Of a stretch of DNA of 64,000 nucleotides, positions 25,890 to 33,629 are shown one piece after another; the first letter of the stretch is position 1, and each line of letters begins with the position of its first letter. The stretch covers positions 124,001 to 188,000 of the forward strand of contig CALVKC010000003.1 in the NCBI GenBank assembly GCA_944332505.1, given 5' to 3'. The notes beneath the pieces are model-generated. The model had not been told where the DNA came from. It searched no databases and worked only from the letters and a program-made list of their open reading frames with translations. Made by a program: the position numbers and the translations under genes. This stretch comes from an uncultured Bacilli bacterium. Lineage in GTDB: Bacteria > Bacillota_I > Bacilli_A > RF39 > UBA660.

Positions 25890-28124
25890 TTAAAATGTAC
25901 CATAATTGCTATCCCACTTAATGGAGATGTTATTATTTTCATCATCAGCAACTAATGTTAATAGTCCATTAGCACAATCAAAATTACTACCTTCCTTAGC
26001 TAATAAACGTTTATCTTCAGTAGTTGAACGTTCAATTTCATTATTAATTGCACCCCACATTTGTGTATCAACTTCTTCTCTACTAGTAATTTCATTATTA
26101 ATAGCTTCCCACATTTGTGTGTCTGCATCTGTTCTGCTAGTAATTTCATTATTAATAGCTTCCCACATTTGTGTATCAACTTCTTCTCTACTAGTAATTT
26201 CAGAATTTATTGCATCCCACATCTGTTTGTCAACTTCTTCTCTATTAGTAATTTCATTATTAATAGCTTCCCACATCTGTTTGTCTGCATCTGTTCTGCT
26301 AGTAATTTCAGAATTTATTGCATCCCACATCTGTTTGTCAACTTCTTCTCTATTAGTAATTTCATTATTAATAGCTTCCCACATTTGTGTGTCAACTTCT
26401 TCTCTATTAGTAATTTCAGAATTTATTGCATCCCACATCTGCTTATCAGCATCTGTTCTACTAGTAATTTCATTATTAATAGCTTCCCACATTTGTGTGT
26501 CAACTTCTTCTCTACTACGTTGTTCCTCATCTAACCTATCAATAATTTCTTGATGTGCCACATCATTTGCTGCTAATTTATCGTTAATATCAGCTATATT
26601 ATCTTTAATATCATTGATATCACTTTCAGCAACATCTAATCTTGCCTTTAAATCATCAATTGCATCATCATATTTATTCTCAACTGTAGAAATAATATCT
26701 TTTTTAACATTGATTAGTACACCATTAACTAATCGATATTCATTATTACGTTCACTATCTGGACCAAATTCAATTGATAATGAATCACCTTCCATCATTT
26801 GTTTTCTAACCCAGTCAAAACCATCCCACTCATTAATATAGAAAACTTTTTTAGTATCAGAAGTGTCACCGTTATTTGGTGATACTGGGCAATATCTTTT
26901 CTGTGAGGCACTTAAGTTACTTGCCATCCAAATTAGATGCCCATGTGATGCTTTTTTTGCTGGCATTAGCACACATTTATAATTAACACCACCAATGCAT
27001 TCGATATCCTTAAAATTACTACCATCATAATCTTTGACCAATCTTACACTAGCAATTGAACGTGGATTATCAGCAATTTGAACAACACCAGCTTTATCGT
27101 AATCAAATCGTTTAACATACATGTTAGTTACTTGTATTTCAGTTGATGTCCAAAACTTAGCTCTTCTTCCAAAATAGTCTAACATCATACCACCATCGCC
27201 ATAACCGCTAGGTAAAATTCTCATACCATAAGAATCTACACCAGTTGGTGTTACACATTTATGATGTGGATGGCAGCATGTATCAGTAGTTAAATCATCA
27301 TCAAAATACTCATCATGACATCCACAGTCATGGTCGTGACATCCACAGTCGTGGTCGTGGCATCCACAGTCATGGTCATGGCAATAATCGCCATTAACCC
27401 AACCATCTTTTGATTTTAATAATTTACCAGCTATTTTGCCTAAAATATTATTACAACTAGTAACGTCATGGTTTCTGTCACTATCACATAATTCAATAGA
27501 ATTCAACATATCATCCCAATCGCTTTTTGTTGGGATTCTCCAATCACAATTAATGTCTTTAACAAATTTAACAACTGATGGATAGTTATATAAATAACCA
27601 TATTCATTTAAATACTCATATGTTAAGTATCTATCACCTTTAACGTTATGCTCAAAACTAGGCAATGTAAACCCTTTTGTTTTGTCAATTACTTTAATAA
27701 CTGATTTATATGAACTTGTCTTTTCAACACAAGTTAAGCCAATTGGATTATTTGAGCCACCGTTCCCCTTTAATGTTGCATCTGTAATAACATTAACTGC
27801 AATTTCAGCTGATATGTTGTCTTTAGTAACTAAATCATCTATGACATCAACAATACCATCATGATGTATTTCAATAATACCTAATGCCTTGTCATACTTA
27901 ACGCTAACATCTTTAGCGAAATTAGAAACATCGGCTTTAAAAACATCACCACCTTTTGTTTCTAATACAATAAATCTTTTATCTTGGTCCATATAGAAAT
28001 CCTCGATATCAGATTTTTTTAATGTTATGAAATTATGGTCAATTTCGTTCACAGTTAATTTACAATCTTTTGTTATGTCTTCTGGATATGGAGACACTAA
28101 TTTGTAAAAATATAAGCCGTTCAT
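25890..28124 (-). CDS. Tail fibre/adhesin with FISUMP-like domain, metal-binding repeats and 18-residue coil repeats
   Basis: The 744-residue protein has four parts. After an N-terminal segment, residues about 150-370 look like a FISUMP (Fibrobacter succinogenes major paralogous) domain: YGYLYNYPSVVKFV, then DWRIPTKSDWDDMLNSIE, LPSGYGDGG, AKFWTSTE and IASVRLVKD. Into it is inserted a His/Cys/Asp-rich stretch with three CHDHDCG-type units and a CCHPHHKC tail, probably metal binding. Residues about 480-700 form a coiled-coil rod with nine copies of an 18-residue unit (EVDTQMWEAINNEITSR type). The C-terminus is NISIKWDSNYGTF. FISUMP domains are typical of Bacteroidota and Fibrobacteres surface proteins, supporting a Bacteroidota host. 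Role as a receptor-binding fibre is inferred. Confidence 0.7.
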   Translation of the reverse strand: MNGLYFYKLVSPYPEDITKDCKLTVNEIDHNFITLKKSDIEDFYMDQDKRFIVLETKGGDVFKADVSNFAKDVSVKYDKALGIIEIHHDGIVDVIDDLVTKDNISAEIAVNVITDATLKGNGGSNNPIGLTCVEKTSSYKSVIKVIDKTKGFTLPSFEHNVKGDRYLTYEYLNEYGYLYNYPSVVKFVKDINCDWRIPTKSDWDDMLNSIELCDSDRNHDVTSCNNILGKIAGKLLKSKDGWVNGDYCHDHDCGCHDHDCGCHDHDCGCHDEYFDDDLTTDTCCHPHHKCVTPTGVDSYGMRILPSGYGDGGMMLDYFGRRAKFWTSTEIQVTNMYVKRFDYDKAGVVQIADNPRSIASVRLVKDYDGSNFKDIECIGGVNYKCVLMPAKKASHGHLIWMASNLSASQKRYCPVSPNNGDTSDTKKVFYINEWDGFDWVRKQMMEGDSLSIEFGPDSERNNEYRLVNGVLINVKKDIISTVENKYDDAIDDLKARLDVAESDINDIKDNIADINDKLAANDVAHQEIIDRLDEEQRSREEVDTQMWEAINNEITSRTDADKQMWDAINSEITNREEVDTQMWEAINNEITNREEVDKQMWDAINSEITSRTDADKQMWEAINNEITNREEVDKQMWDAINSEITSREEVDTQMWEAINNEITSRTDADTQMWEAINNEITSREEVDTQMWGAINNEIERSTTEDKRLLAKEGSNFDCANGLLTLVADDENNNISIKWDSNYGTF
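26037..26525 (-). repeat. Nine tandem 54-bp coding repeats
   Basis: Units of 54 bases (18 codons) repeat in frame, encoding (R)(E/T)(E/D)(V/A)D(T/K)QMW(E/D)AIN(N/S)EIT(S/N). Two main variants, EEVD and TDAD, are mixed along the array. The high DNA identity suggests recent expansion by slippage or recombination, so rod length may vary between relatives. Confidence 0.85.
27317..27382 (-). repeat. Three tandem 21-bp repeats encoding His/Cys/Asp units
   Basis: Near-identical 21-base units (plus-strand form CATCCACAGTCATGGTCGTG) encode CHDHDCG-type heptads inside the FISUMP-like fibre gene. The base composition is more GC-rich than the neighbourhood. Confidence 0.8.
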
Positions 28125-28140
28125 AATGTTATTTTTAATT

Positions 28141-28149
28141 ATAAATATT
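28141..28149 (-). promoter_or_regulatory. Candidate late promoter box
   Basis: Exact AATATTTAT on the minus strand, 17 bases before the start at 28124 and overlapping the stop of the previous gene. Confidence 0.4.
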
Positions 28150-29986
28150 ATTTTATATCCATTTTATCTATTTCAAATTTAAAATTATTTAATATATTTA
28201 AATATTCTAAATCACATGTATAAATTTTAAATGATTTTATATATCCAATAAATGTTCCAGCAAAATTTTTTTCTAATGGATAAACTCTATACGGTTCAAT
28301 CATATAATTAGGTAAAATCACATCACACAAGCCTTGTGTACCACCACCTAAAGATAAATTAAACGGTACTGTTTCTTGTTTTTCATAAACATCGTTTAAT
28401 GCTCTTAAATTTAATTTAGGTAAAGTATCGGTAACAAATACCAATTTACCATTTACATAAAATCTTAATTGCATTGTATCATAATATGCTGTTAATTTAA
28501 CATGAACAACAGACCATTTATCGTATTCAATCATATTTGGTTTAGAATACCCTTCTAAAATCTTATACTTGCTATCTGACTCGCAATCTTTAACTAAATA
28601 ACGATAACCTATTTTTCCGTCATCAGTAATTCTAAAAGCAAGTGCATTGTTATATAAATCAGCAATTACGTTATAATCAGTAGCTATTTTTTTCCTTAAC
28701 GCTGAAAAAGTGTTAACGGTGTTACCGCTACAAGTTCGATTCATTAATAAAAACAAATTATCGGTATCATAAAATTTCTCATTTATATATCGAATAGTAT
28801 TACCTTCAGTCCAATTATTTACAGTAAAGCCATTACAAGTTCTATCAAAAAGTAAAAATTTATTATCGGTGTCCAAAAATTCCTCATATTTTCCAATTAT
28901 AAAGCCATTGTCAGTTTCATATATAAAATCAGATATATCAATATCACCTTCAACATAATCAAATTCACACCCATCAAATAAAGAATCATCTGATAACAAA
29001 TAATCTTCACCAAAAATAGTACCACTATTCACATATTCACAATTAGAACAATTACTAATTAAATCAGTAATATCCTCAACAATATAATCAGACATTGCAT
29101 AATCTAATTTGTTTGTACTTATGTTAGTATGGTTAAACACATCATGTGTGCCATATTTGTAACTTATATAATCGTCTAATGCTGTTTCGTCCCAATAATT
29201 CGGGAATTCAATTGATACATCAATAAAATTATTTATTTTATATGTATTAACATCTATTTTAGTATTTTCAACATAATCGTCTATATCCAAAGTAAAGCAT
29301 TTATCATTATCATTTGGGTTATATAAGTAAATCCATTTATTTTCGGCTCTAGTTCCAATATAAAAAAATATACCTTTATTATTTGGATATTTATCATTTA
29401 ATGTCTTGTTAGTTTCTTTCTCAAATTCACAACGCTTAATAAGAAATTCATATGCCCATGTTTCACCTTGCTCAATGTAAGATGGTAAAATTTGATACTT
29501 GTCACATTCAGTTTTAAAAAAACCTTGTAAAAAACCACCATTTAACTTTATTTTATCATCCTCTATATATAAAGGATATTCATACGTCATAGTTGAACCA
29601 GTAACTTTATGTAATTTTAATAGATTATCATCTTCAATAGTATATTGACTATTTTTATATAATTCTATGAAATCTTTATTCATTATCATATCTTTTCTGA
29701 AATATAATAAACCATTATCAAAACCAGTATACCCTATATTATTTAACGTATATTTTAATGATATAGAATTATCCCAATTATACATAGTTGTCCCTTTGAC
29801 TGTATCGCCATCAACACAATCTTTCAAACTAACATCAATTAATGATATTAAACAATCATCATAAATTTTTGAATCATTAAAATAATATGGCTCATATGAA
29901 TCTTTATTTAAGAAAAAATCCCAATATTCATCATAATTTAATTTTAATTTTAAGCCATTAAAGTTATTATTATTTATATTTGACAT
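28148..29986 (-). CDS. Virion protein with LamG/concanavalin-like C-terminal domain
   Basis: The 612-residue protein has a C-terminal jelly-roll pattern of the LamG/concanavalin A type: WSVVHVKLTAYYDTMQLRFY, NGKLVFVTDTLPKLN, FNLSLGGGTQG and GYIKSFKIYTCDLEYLNIL. The middle region repeats a motif, FLLFDRTCNGFTVNNWTEGN and FLLMNRTCSGNTVNTFS, suggesting two related beta units. It is Asp/Asn/Tyr-rich with several Cys. Such folds bind sugars in many adhesins, so a host-glycan binding role is plausible but unproven. It is first in the fibre unit 29986-22613 and shares a divergent promoter region with the plus-strand genes from 30041. Confidence 0.6.
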   Translation of the reverse strand: MSNINNNNFNGLKLKLNYDEYWDFFLNKDSYEPYYFNDSKIYDDCLISLIDVSLKDCVDGDTVKGTTMYNWDNSISLKYTLNNIGYTGFDNGLLYFRKDMIMNKDFIELYKNSQYTIEDDNLLKLHKVTGSTMTYEYPLYIEDDKIKLNGGFLQGFFKTECDKYQILPSYIEQGETWAYEFLIKRCEFEKETNKTLNDKYPNNKGIFFYIGTRAENKWIYLYNPNDNDKCFTLDIDDYVENTKIDVNTYKINNFIDVSIEFPNYWDETALDDYISYKYGTHDVFNHTNISTNKLDYAMSDYIVEDITDLISNCSNCEYVNSGTIFGEDYLLSDDSLFDGCEFDYVEGDIDISDFIYETDNGFIIGKYEEFLDTDNKFLLFDRTCNGFTVNNWTEGNTIRYINEKFYDTDNLFLLMNRTCSGNTVNTFSALRKKIATDYNVIADLYNNALAFRITDDGKIGYRYLVKDCESDSKYKILEGYSKPNMIEYDKWSVVHVKLTAYYDTMQLRFYVNGKLVFVTDTLPKLNLRALNDVYEKQETVPFNLSLGGGTQGLCDVILPNYMIEPYRVYPLEKNFAGTFIGYIKSFKIYTCDLEYLNILNNFKFEIDKMDIK

Positions 29987-30007
29987 ATGATAAATTTATT
30001 TATATTA

Positions 30008-30019
30008 ATAAATATTTAT
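30008..30019. promoter_or_regulatory. Bidirectional candidate late promoter (palindromic box)
   Basis: ATAAATATTTAT is a perfect palindrome, giving AATATTTAT on both strands. It lies 22 bases before each of the two divergent starts (29986 minus and 30041 plus). Confidence 0.5.
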
Positions 30020-30040
30020 AATAAATAAAACCATGTTTTT

Positions 30041-30289
30041 ATGAAAAGAATAAAATTAAATGAAAATCAATTTATTAAACTAATTGAAGCATCCTCAAAT
30101 AGCGCACCAGACTTTACTAACGGAGATTTAAAAGAATACCCTAATTCTGAGGTATCTACAACAGCTAATGTAACTAATTCAGATGGTGATTTAGAATATG
30201 GTAAACAAGCTGATACTGATAAAATACAAAAAACATTAGCAATACAAAACTTCTGGGCTAATGGTAGAAGAGGTAGTAGAACAATATAA
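30041..30289 (+). CDS. Small protein with capsid-targeting-like N-terminus
   Basis: The 82-residue protein begins MKRIKLNENQFIKLIEASS. LIE at residues 14-16 followed by Ala fits the T4-type prohead-protease consensus (L/I-x-E, cut before the next residue), and the length matches T4 capsid-targeting peptides. The remainder is polar (SAPDFTNGDLKEYPNSEVST; the end is NFWANGRRGSRTI). I infer a small internal head protein cleaved on maturation. It is the first of five co-directional small genes ending at the hairpin near 32675. Alternatively it is a minor structural protein of other kind. Confidence 0.5.
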   Translation: MKRIKLNENQFIKLIEASSNSAPDFTNGDLKEYPNSEVSTTANVTNSDGDLEYGKQADTDKIQKTLAIQNFWANGRRGSRTI

Positions 30290-30313
30290 TATACTTAATA
30301 TATCAAAATACTA

Positions 30314-30817
30314 ATGGCAATTTTTATTAAAGAAAACGATGCTCTAAATCATAATTCATATGAAATACCAAAAAATTTATCAAATCATTTAAAAAAAACA
30401 CTTATACAATTTGGTAATTATAGTAATTCAAAAGGATATAAACGTCTTAACTCATTAGTTAATCCGAATTATAATAATAGGTCAAATTCAAGAAAAACAA
30501 AAAATGTCATATCATATTCTGATTTAAAAAGAATTGACCATGATTTAAGGCATATGAGTCAAAACCCAAATAATTTAGAGCGAGTATTAAATGGTGGTGA
30601 TAAGTTAGCTAAATTCGCTAAAGATACACTTAATAGGGAAAGAACTAAAGTAGCCCCTATTCTTAAACAAAAAAAAGTAGAAACAAGAAAAAAAAATTCG
30701 GTTAAACCTGTTGTAAAACCTACAGAACAAGTTAAACCTGAAAATGTTAGTGAAAATAAAAAATGTATTTTCATAAATGAGAGCCAATTAAAAAAAATAC
30801 AAAATATTATTAAATAA
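30314..30817 (+). CDS. Basic small virion-associated protein, unknown function
   Basis: The 167-residue protein is rich in Lys, Arg and Asn. It contains SYSDLKRIDHDLRHMSQN and VLNGGDKLAKFAKDTLNRER in the middle, then a Lys/Pro-rich linker (KPVVKPTEQVKPENV) and a terminal FINESQLKKIQNIIK. That end resembles the (I/L)NExQ(F/L)xK(L/I)I motif at the N-terminus of the preceding gene, so both may contact the same partner. Basic character would suit binding to DNA inside the head. Function is not recognised. It is 25 bases after the previous gene. Confidence 0.5.
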   Translation: MAIFIKENDALNHNSYEIPKNLSNHLKKTLIQFGNYSNSKGYKRLNSLVNPNYNNRSNSRKTKNVISYSDLKRIDHDLRHMSQNPNNLERVLNGGDKLAKFAKDTLNRERTKVAPILKQKKVETRKKNSVKPVVKPTEQVKPENVSENKKCIFINESQLKKIQNIIK

Positions 30818-30825
30818 CTATTTAT
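30817..30825 (+). promoter_or_regulatory. Candidate late promoter box (weak)
   Basis: ACTATTTAT, one mismatch to AATATTTAT, about 34 bases before the start at 30859. Confidence 0.25.
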
Positions 30826-30858
30826 AAATAAATAATAATCTTTAAAATTTATATACAT

Positions 30859-31233
30859 ATGCAAAGTTGTCTAGAAAAAAGAGGTATTGAAGAACGTAAT
30901 ATTGAAATTGTAAGAAGTGACTATAATGCCGAAAATAGTTATTCATCAACGCATAAAGATGCTTTAAGTGATGGTGATGCACAAGGTAAAGGAACTGGGC
31001 ATGGCGGTCATACAGCGTATTTACCAGATTGTAATAAACCAACGTCAACAATAGACTACAGTAATTTCGACACTTTTAATGGTGGCGGTTTATATGATAT
31101 TGAAGGTAGAAATGATATCGGTGGTAGAAAAAGAGCAATCGCATCTTCACTATATAACAGTGAAAACCAATATAGTGCTAACTTAATTAATACAGAACTT
31201 AATTTGAGAGAAGGACAATATCAAAATAGTTAA
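30859..31233 (+). CDS. Small polar phage protein, unknown function
   Basis: The 124-residue protein is polar and Gly/Asn/Ser-rich (GDAQGKGTGHGGHTAYLPDC; FDTFNGGGLYDIEGRNDIGG). Tyr and Asn are frequent. The YNSENQYSANLINTELNLRE segment near the end is probably helical. There is no signal, membrane segment or known domain. It lies 3 bases before the next gene and is translated in the small plus-strand virion-like group. A structural or internal head role is suggested by company only. Confidence 0.5.
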   Translation: MQSCLEKRGIEERNIEIVRSDYNAENSYSSTHKDALSDGDAQGKGTGHGGHTAYLPDCNKPTSTIDYSNFDTFNGGGLYDIEGRNDIGGRKRAIASSLYNSENQYSANLINTELNLREGQYQNS

Positions 31234-31235
31234 TT

Positions 31236-32021
31236 ATGCTTAACTTATATGACATATTACAAGAAATATTAAATGAAGAAGTGTCACCATCAGATGTGAT
31301 TGATGCTATTAAAAACAAATATCAAGTCATTATCACATATAGTGATGAAAAAAATAGAGCACCTAAAAAAAGATTAATAGAACCATACGTATATGGTTTA
31401 TCGAAAGCTGGAAACAATGTAATTAGAGCATATCAATATGAAGGTGACACTTTTAGAGGAAAACCTAAATGGAAATTATTTAGATTAGATAGGGTTACTT
31501 CTTGGCAACCCACAAATTCTCATTTTAACACTGAACCACTAAAAAGAGGTTGGAACGCTCAAGCGTATAATGAACATGGTGATAATTCAATGTCAACAAT
31601 ATTAAATCAAGTTGACTTAAATGATGATAATAATCCATACATGAAAGATTCTGACCTTTACAAATTACGACAAAAGACAAACGCAATAAAACAGTCTACC
31701 CCAATCAACATAAATAATCTAAAAAATGCCGAAACTAACAATTATGGTCCAGTAAATAATACTGTCACTACCCAATTAAATAATATGAATACCTCAGAAT
31801 TTAAAAAAATGTTAGATAGGAATTTAGAAATAACAAAAAAAGAAAAAGAAAAAAGAGGGTTTTCATTAAGTAATAACAATAGAGGTCCAATAATTAATAA
31901 ATCTAACAACAACACAGGAAATATTAATTCAACAAAAGTAAAAAAAGGTTTCGCATCAAATGATTCAATAAAAAATATTCAAAACAACTTAAATGGTACA
32001 AATGAAATTAATAAACAATAA
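31236..32021 (+). CDS. WYL-like domain protein
   Basis: The 261-residue protein has a WYL-like core at residues about 28-95: YQVIITYSDEKN, RLIEPYVYGLSKAGNNVIRA, YQYEGDT and WKLFRLDRVTSW. This matches the beta-strand order of WYL domains, which bind nucleic acid or nucleotide ligands in bacterial regulators. The N-terminus (MLNLYDILQEILNEEVSPSD) ends in LNE at residues 12-14, a possible prohead-protease site. The last 150 residues are Asn-rich, polar and probably disordered. No DNA-binding HTH is seen. It could be a head-internal protein acting on host transcription after injection; this is speculation. Confidence 0.6.
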   Translation: MLNLYDILQEILNEEVSPSDVIDAIKNKYQVIITYSDEKNRAPKKRLIEPYVYGLSKAGNNVIRAYQYEGDTFRGKPKWKLFRLDRVTSWQPTNSHFNTEPLKRGWNAQAYNEHGDNSMSTILNQVDLNDDNNPYMKDSDLYKLRQKTNAIKQSTPININNLKNAETNNYGPVNNTVTTQLNNMNTSEFKKMLDRNLEITKKEKEKRGFSLSNNNRGPIINKSNNNTGNINSTKVKKGFASNDSIKNIQNNLNGTNEINKQ

Positions 32022-32036
32022 AAAATAATTATTAGA

Positions 32037-32675
32037 ATGGAAGAAACTCAATTAGATAGTAATATAAATCGTTTTATGCTAGCAAAAGAACGTGCAAAAC
32101 GTTTAATTCAAATGGATAATAATGGTTCTTTAGATAAAATAAAAAGAAAAGCAATTAATGAGGGTAAAATGTCATATAATGAAGATGGTAGTGTTACTTT
32201 ACAACAAGATAATAATACACCACATAACACTTACCCTAACAATAATTTCATAAACACCAAATCAAAATTACCAACAGAAATAATAGAATCATTTAAAACC
32301 TTACAAATTAATCCTAATTATGGATATAATGGTAATGAAAGCATTCTAGATAAAGTAAATGCCGAAAGTGGTGGTAAATTATTTGAAAATAACGATATTA
32401 AAAATGACTCGCCAAAAGAAGTTACTGTTACCCCAAACATAAATCAACAAATTGATTATTCAATGATTAAAATGATTGTTGAAGATTGTCTAAGAAAACA
32501 ATTATCAGCCATAAAAAAAACAATGATAACCGAAAGTGTGAATAAAACTAATGACGGAAACACCATTAAAGCCATGAAATTAGGAAATAAATTTAGTTTC
32601 ATTACTGAAAATGGTGATATATATGAAGCAAAATTAAAATATATATCAAATATAAATAAAAATAGCGGAAAATGA
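32037..32675 (+). CDS. Small phage protein with conserved C-terminal domain
   Basis: The 212-residue protein has a helical N-terminus (FMLAKERAKRLIQMDNNGS), an Asn/Thr/Pro-rich linker, and a conserved-looking C-terminal domain (IKMIVEDCLRKQLSAIKKTM; a GNKFSFITENGDIYEAKLKY segment). The function is not recognised. It ends with TGA, which sits inside the loop of the terminator hairpin, showing that TGA is used as a stop in this genome. It is the last gene of the plus-strand group begun at 30041. Confidence 0.55.
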   Translation: MEETQLDSNINRFMLAKERAKRLIQMDNNGSLDKIKRKAINEGKMSYNEDGSVTLQQDNNTPHNTYPNNNFINTKSKLPTEIIESFKTLQINPNYGYNGNESILDKVNAESGGKLFENNDIKNDSPKEVTVTPNINQQIDYSMIKMIVEDCLRKQLSAIKKTMITESVNKTNDGNTIKAMKLGNKFSFITENGDIYEAKLKYISNINKNSGK

Positions 32676-32691
32676 TTTTTCCGCTATTTTT
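32658..32691. terminator. Bidirectional terminator between convergent genes
   Basis: AAAATAGCGGAAAA pairs with TTTTCCGCTATTTT; the TGA stop of the plus-strand gene is in the loop. It separates that gene from the PhoH-like gene. Confidence 0.75.
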
Positions 32692-32700
32692 ATTTATAAT

Positions 32701-33495
32701 TTATTTTTTCCAATTATCTATTATTTTAGAAATAATTTCATTTCTAACAATATCTCCATTATTAAATTCAACAATAGCAACTTCATCCATATTTCTTAAT
32801 TTTTCTATAGCATATTCTAGCCCACACATTAGTTTATTCCTCTTTATATCTTTTCTGTCCAATTGCTCTAAATCACCTGTTATTATAATTTTACTATTCT
32901 CACCAATTCTAGTTAAAATCAGTAACATTTCTTCTTTAGAATAATTTTCAGCTTCATTTATTAAAATTAATGAATTGTCAAAAGTCTTACCTCTAGCAAA
33001 GTTAACCAACTGATAATCAATAATATCTTGTCTAATAAGACCTTCTATTAATTGTTTTCCAGAATAATTACCACTATTACTAAGTATTTTTTCCATAGTA
33101 TATGTATCAGCCTCTAAATATGGTTCAATTTTTTCTTCCAATGTACCTTTTAAAAAACCAATATTCAAATTACCAGCTTCACAAGTAGGTACTAAACATA
33201 TTATTTTTTTAAATGGTGTTGAATAATCTCTTAGCGCTTGTAACGCATATGATAAACTTATATATGATTTACCACTTCCAGCACTTCCTATCCCAAAACA
33301 TATTTTGTTATTTTCATCCTTAAGTATATTCAAAAATTCTTTTTGTGTTTTATTTTTACATTTTATATTGATTTTATAATCATATGATTTTAAAAATGAC
33401 TGTATATTCTTATCATTATAAGTAACATTCATTTTTGAATCAATATACTCCAAGTCAGTTTCATCAACATCTTTTAAATTTTTTTTTCGTCCCAT
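32701..33495 (-). CDS. PhoH-like ATPase
   Basis: The 264-residue protein is a PhoH-family P-loop NTPase. It has Walker A GIGSAGSGKS (residues 68-77) and the PhoH region FKKIICLVPTCEAGNLNIGF with LKGTLEEKIEPYL. The Walker B equivalent is LILINEAEN, where Asn180 stands in place of the usual Asp. It also has IIITGDLEQLDRK (sensor-like). PhoH proteins act as RNA- or DNA-dependent ATPases or helicases; their role in phages is not settled. The Asp-to-Asn change could weaken magnesium handling. It is a single-gene unit between terminators, with no AATATTTAT box close upstream, so it may be expressed at a different time from the late genes. Confidence 0.85.
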   Translation of the reverse strand: MGRKKNLKDVDETDLEYIDSKMNVTYNDKNIQSFLKSYDYKINIKCKNKTQKEFLNILKDENNKICFGIGSAGSGKSYISLSYALQALRDYSTPFKKIICLVPTCEAGNLNIGFLKGTLEEKIEPYLEADTYTMEKILSNSGNYSGKQLIEGLIRQDIIDYQLVNFARGKTFDNSLILINEAENYSKEEMLLILTRIGENSKIIITGDLEQLDRKDIKRNKLMCGLEYAIEKLRNMDEVAIVEFNNGDIVRNEIISKIIDNWKK

Positions 33496-33528
33496 ATAAA
33501 TAATTATTTTTTATTATTATGTTAAAAA

Positions 33529-33569
33529 AAAATGAACACAATTAGCCATAGGATAATTGTGTTCATTTT
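33529..33569 (-). terminator. Strong terminator hairpin
   Basis: AAAATGAACACAATTA pairs perfectly with TAATTGTGTTCATTTT around nine bases. It follows the gene at 33630. Confidence 0.75.
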
Positions 33570-33629
33570 CTGTATTTTTTAATGAATGTGTCATACTATA
33601 TTTATTGTTTTATATAAATAAATATTATA

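Noticed and set aside
26037..26525. Regular repeats as a CRISPR array
   Set aside because: Units are directly adjacent without unique spacers and are in frame within a fibre gene.
25906..26553. 215-residue plus-strand ORF opposite the coil repeats
   Set aside because: It is an antisense shadow with a repetitive composition; the minus-strand fibre frame explains the repeats.
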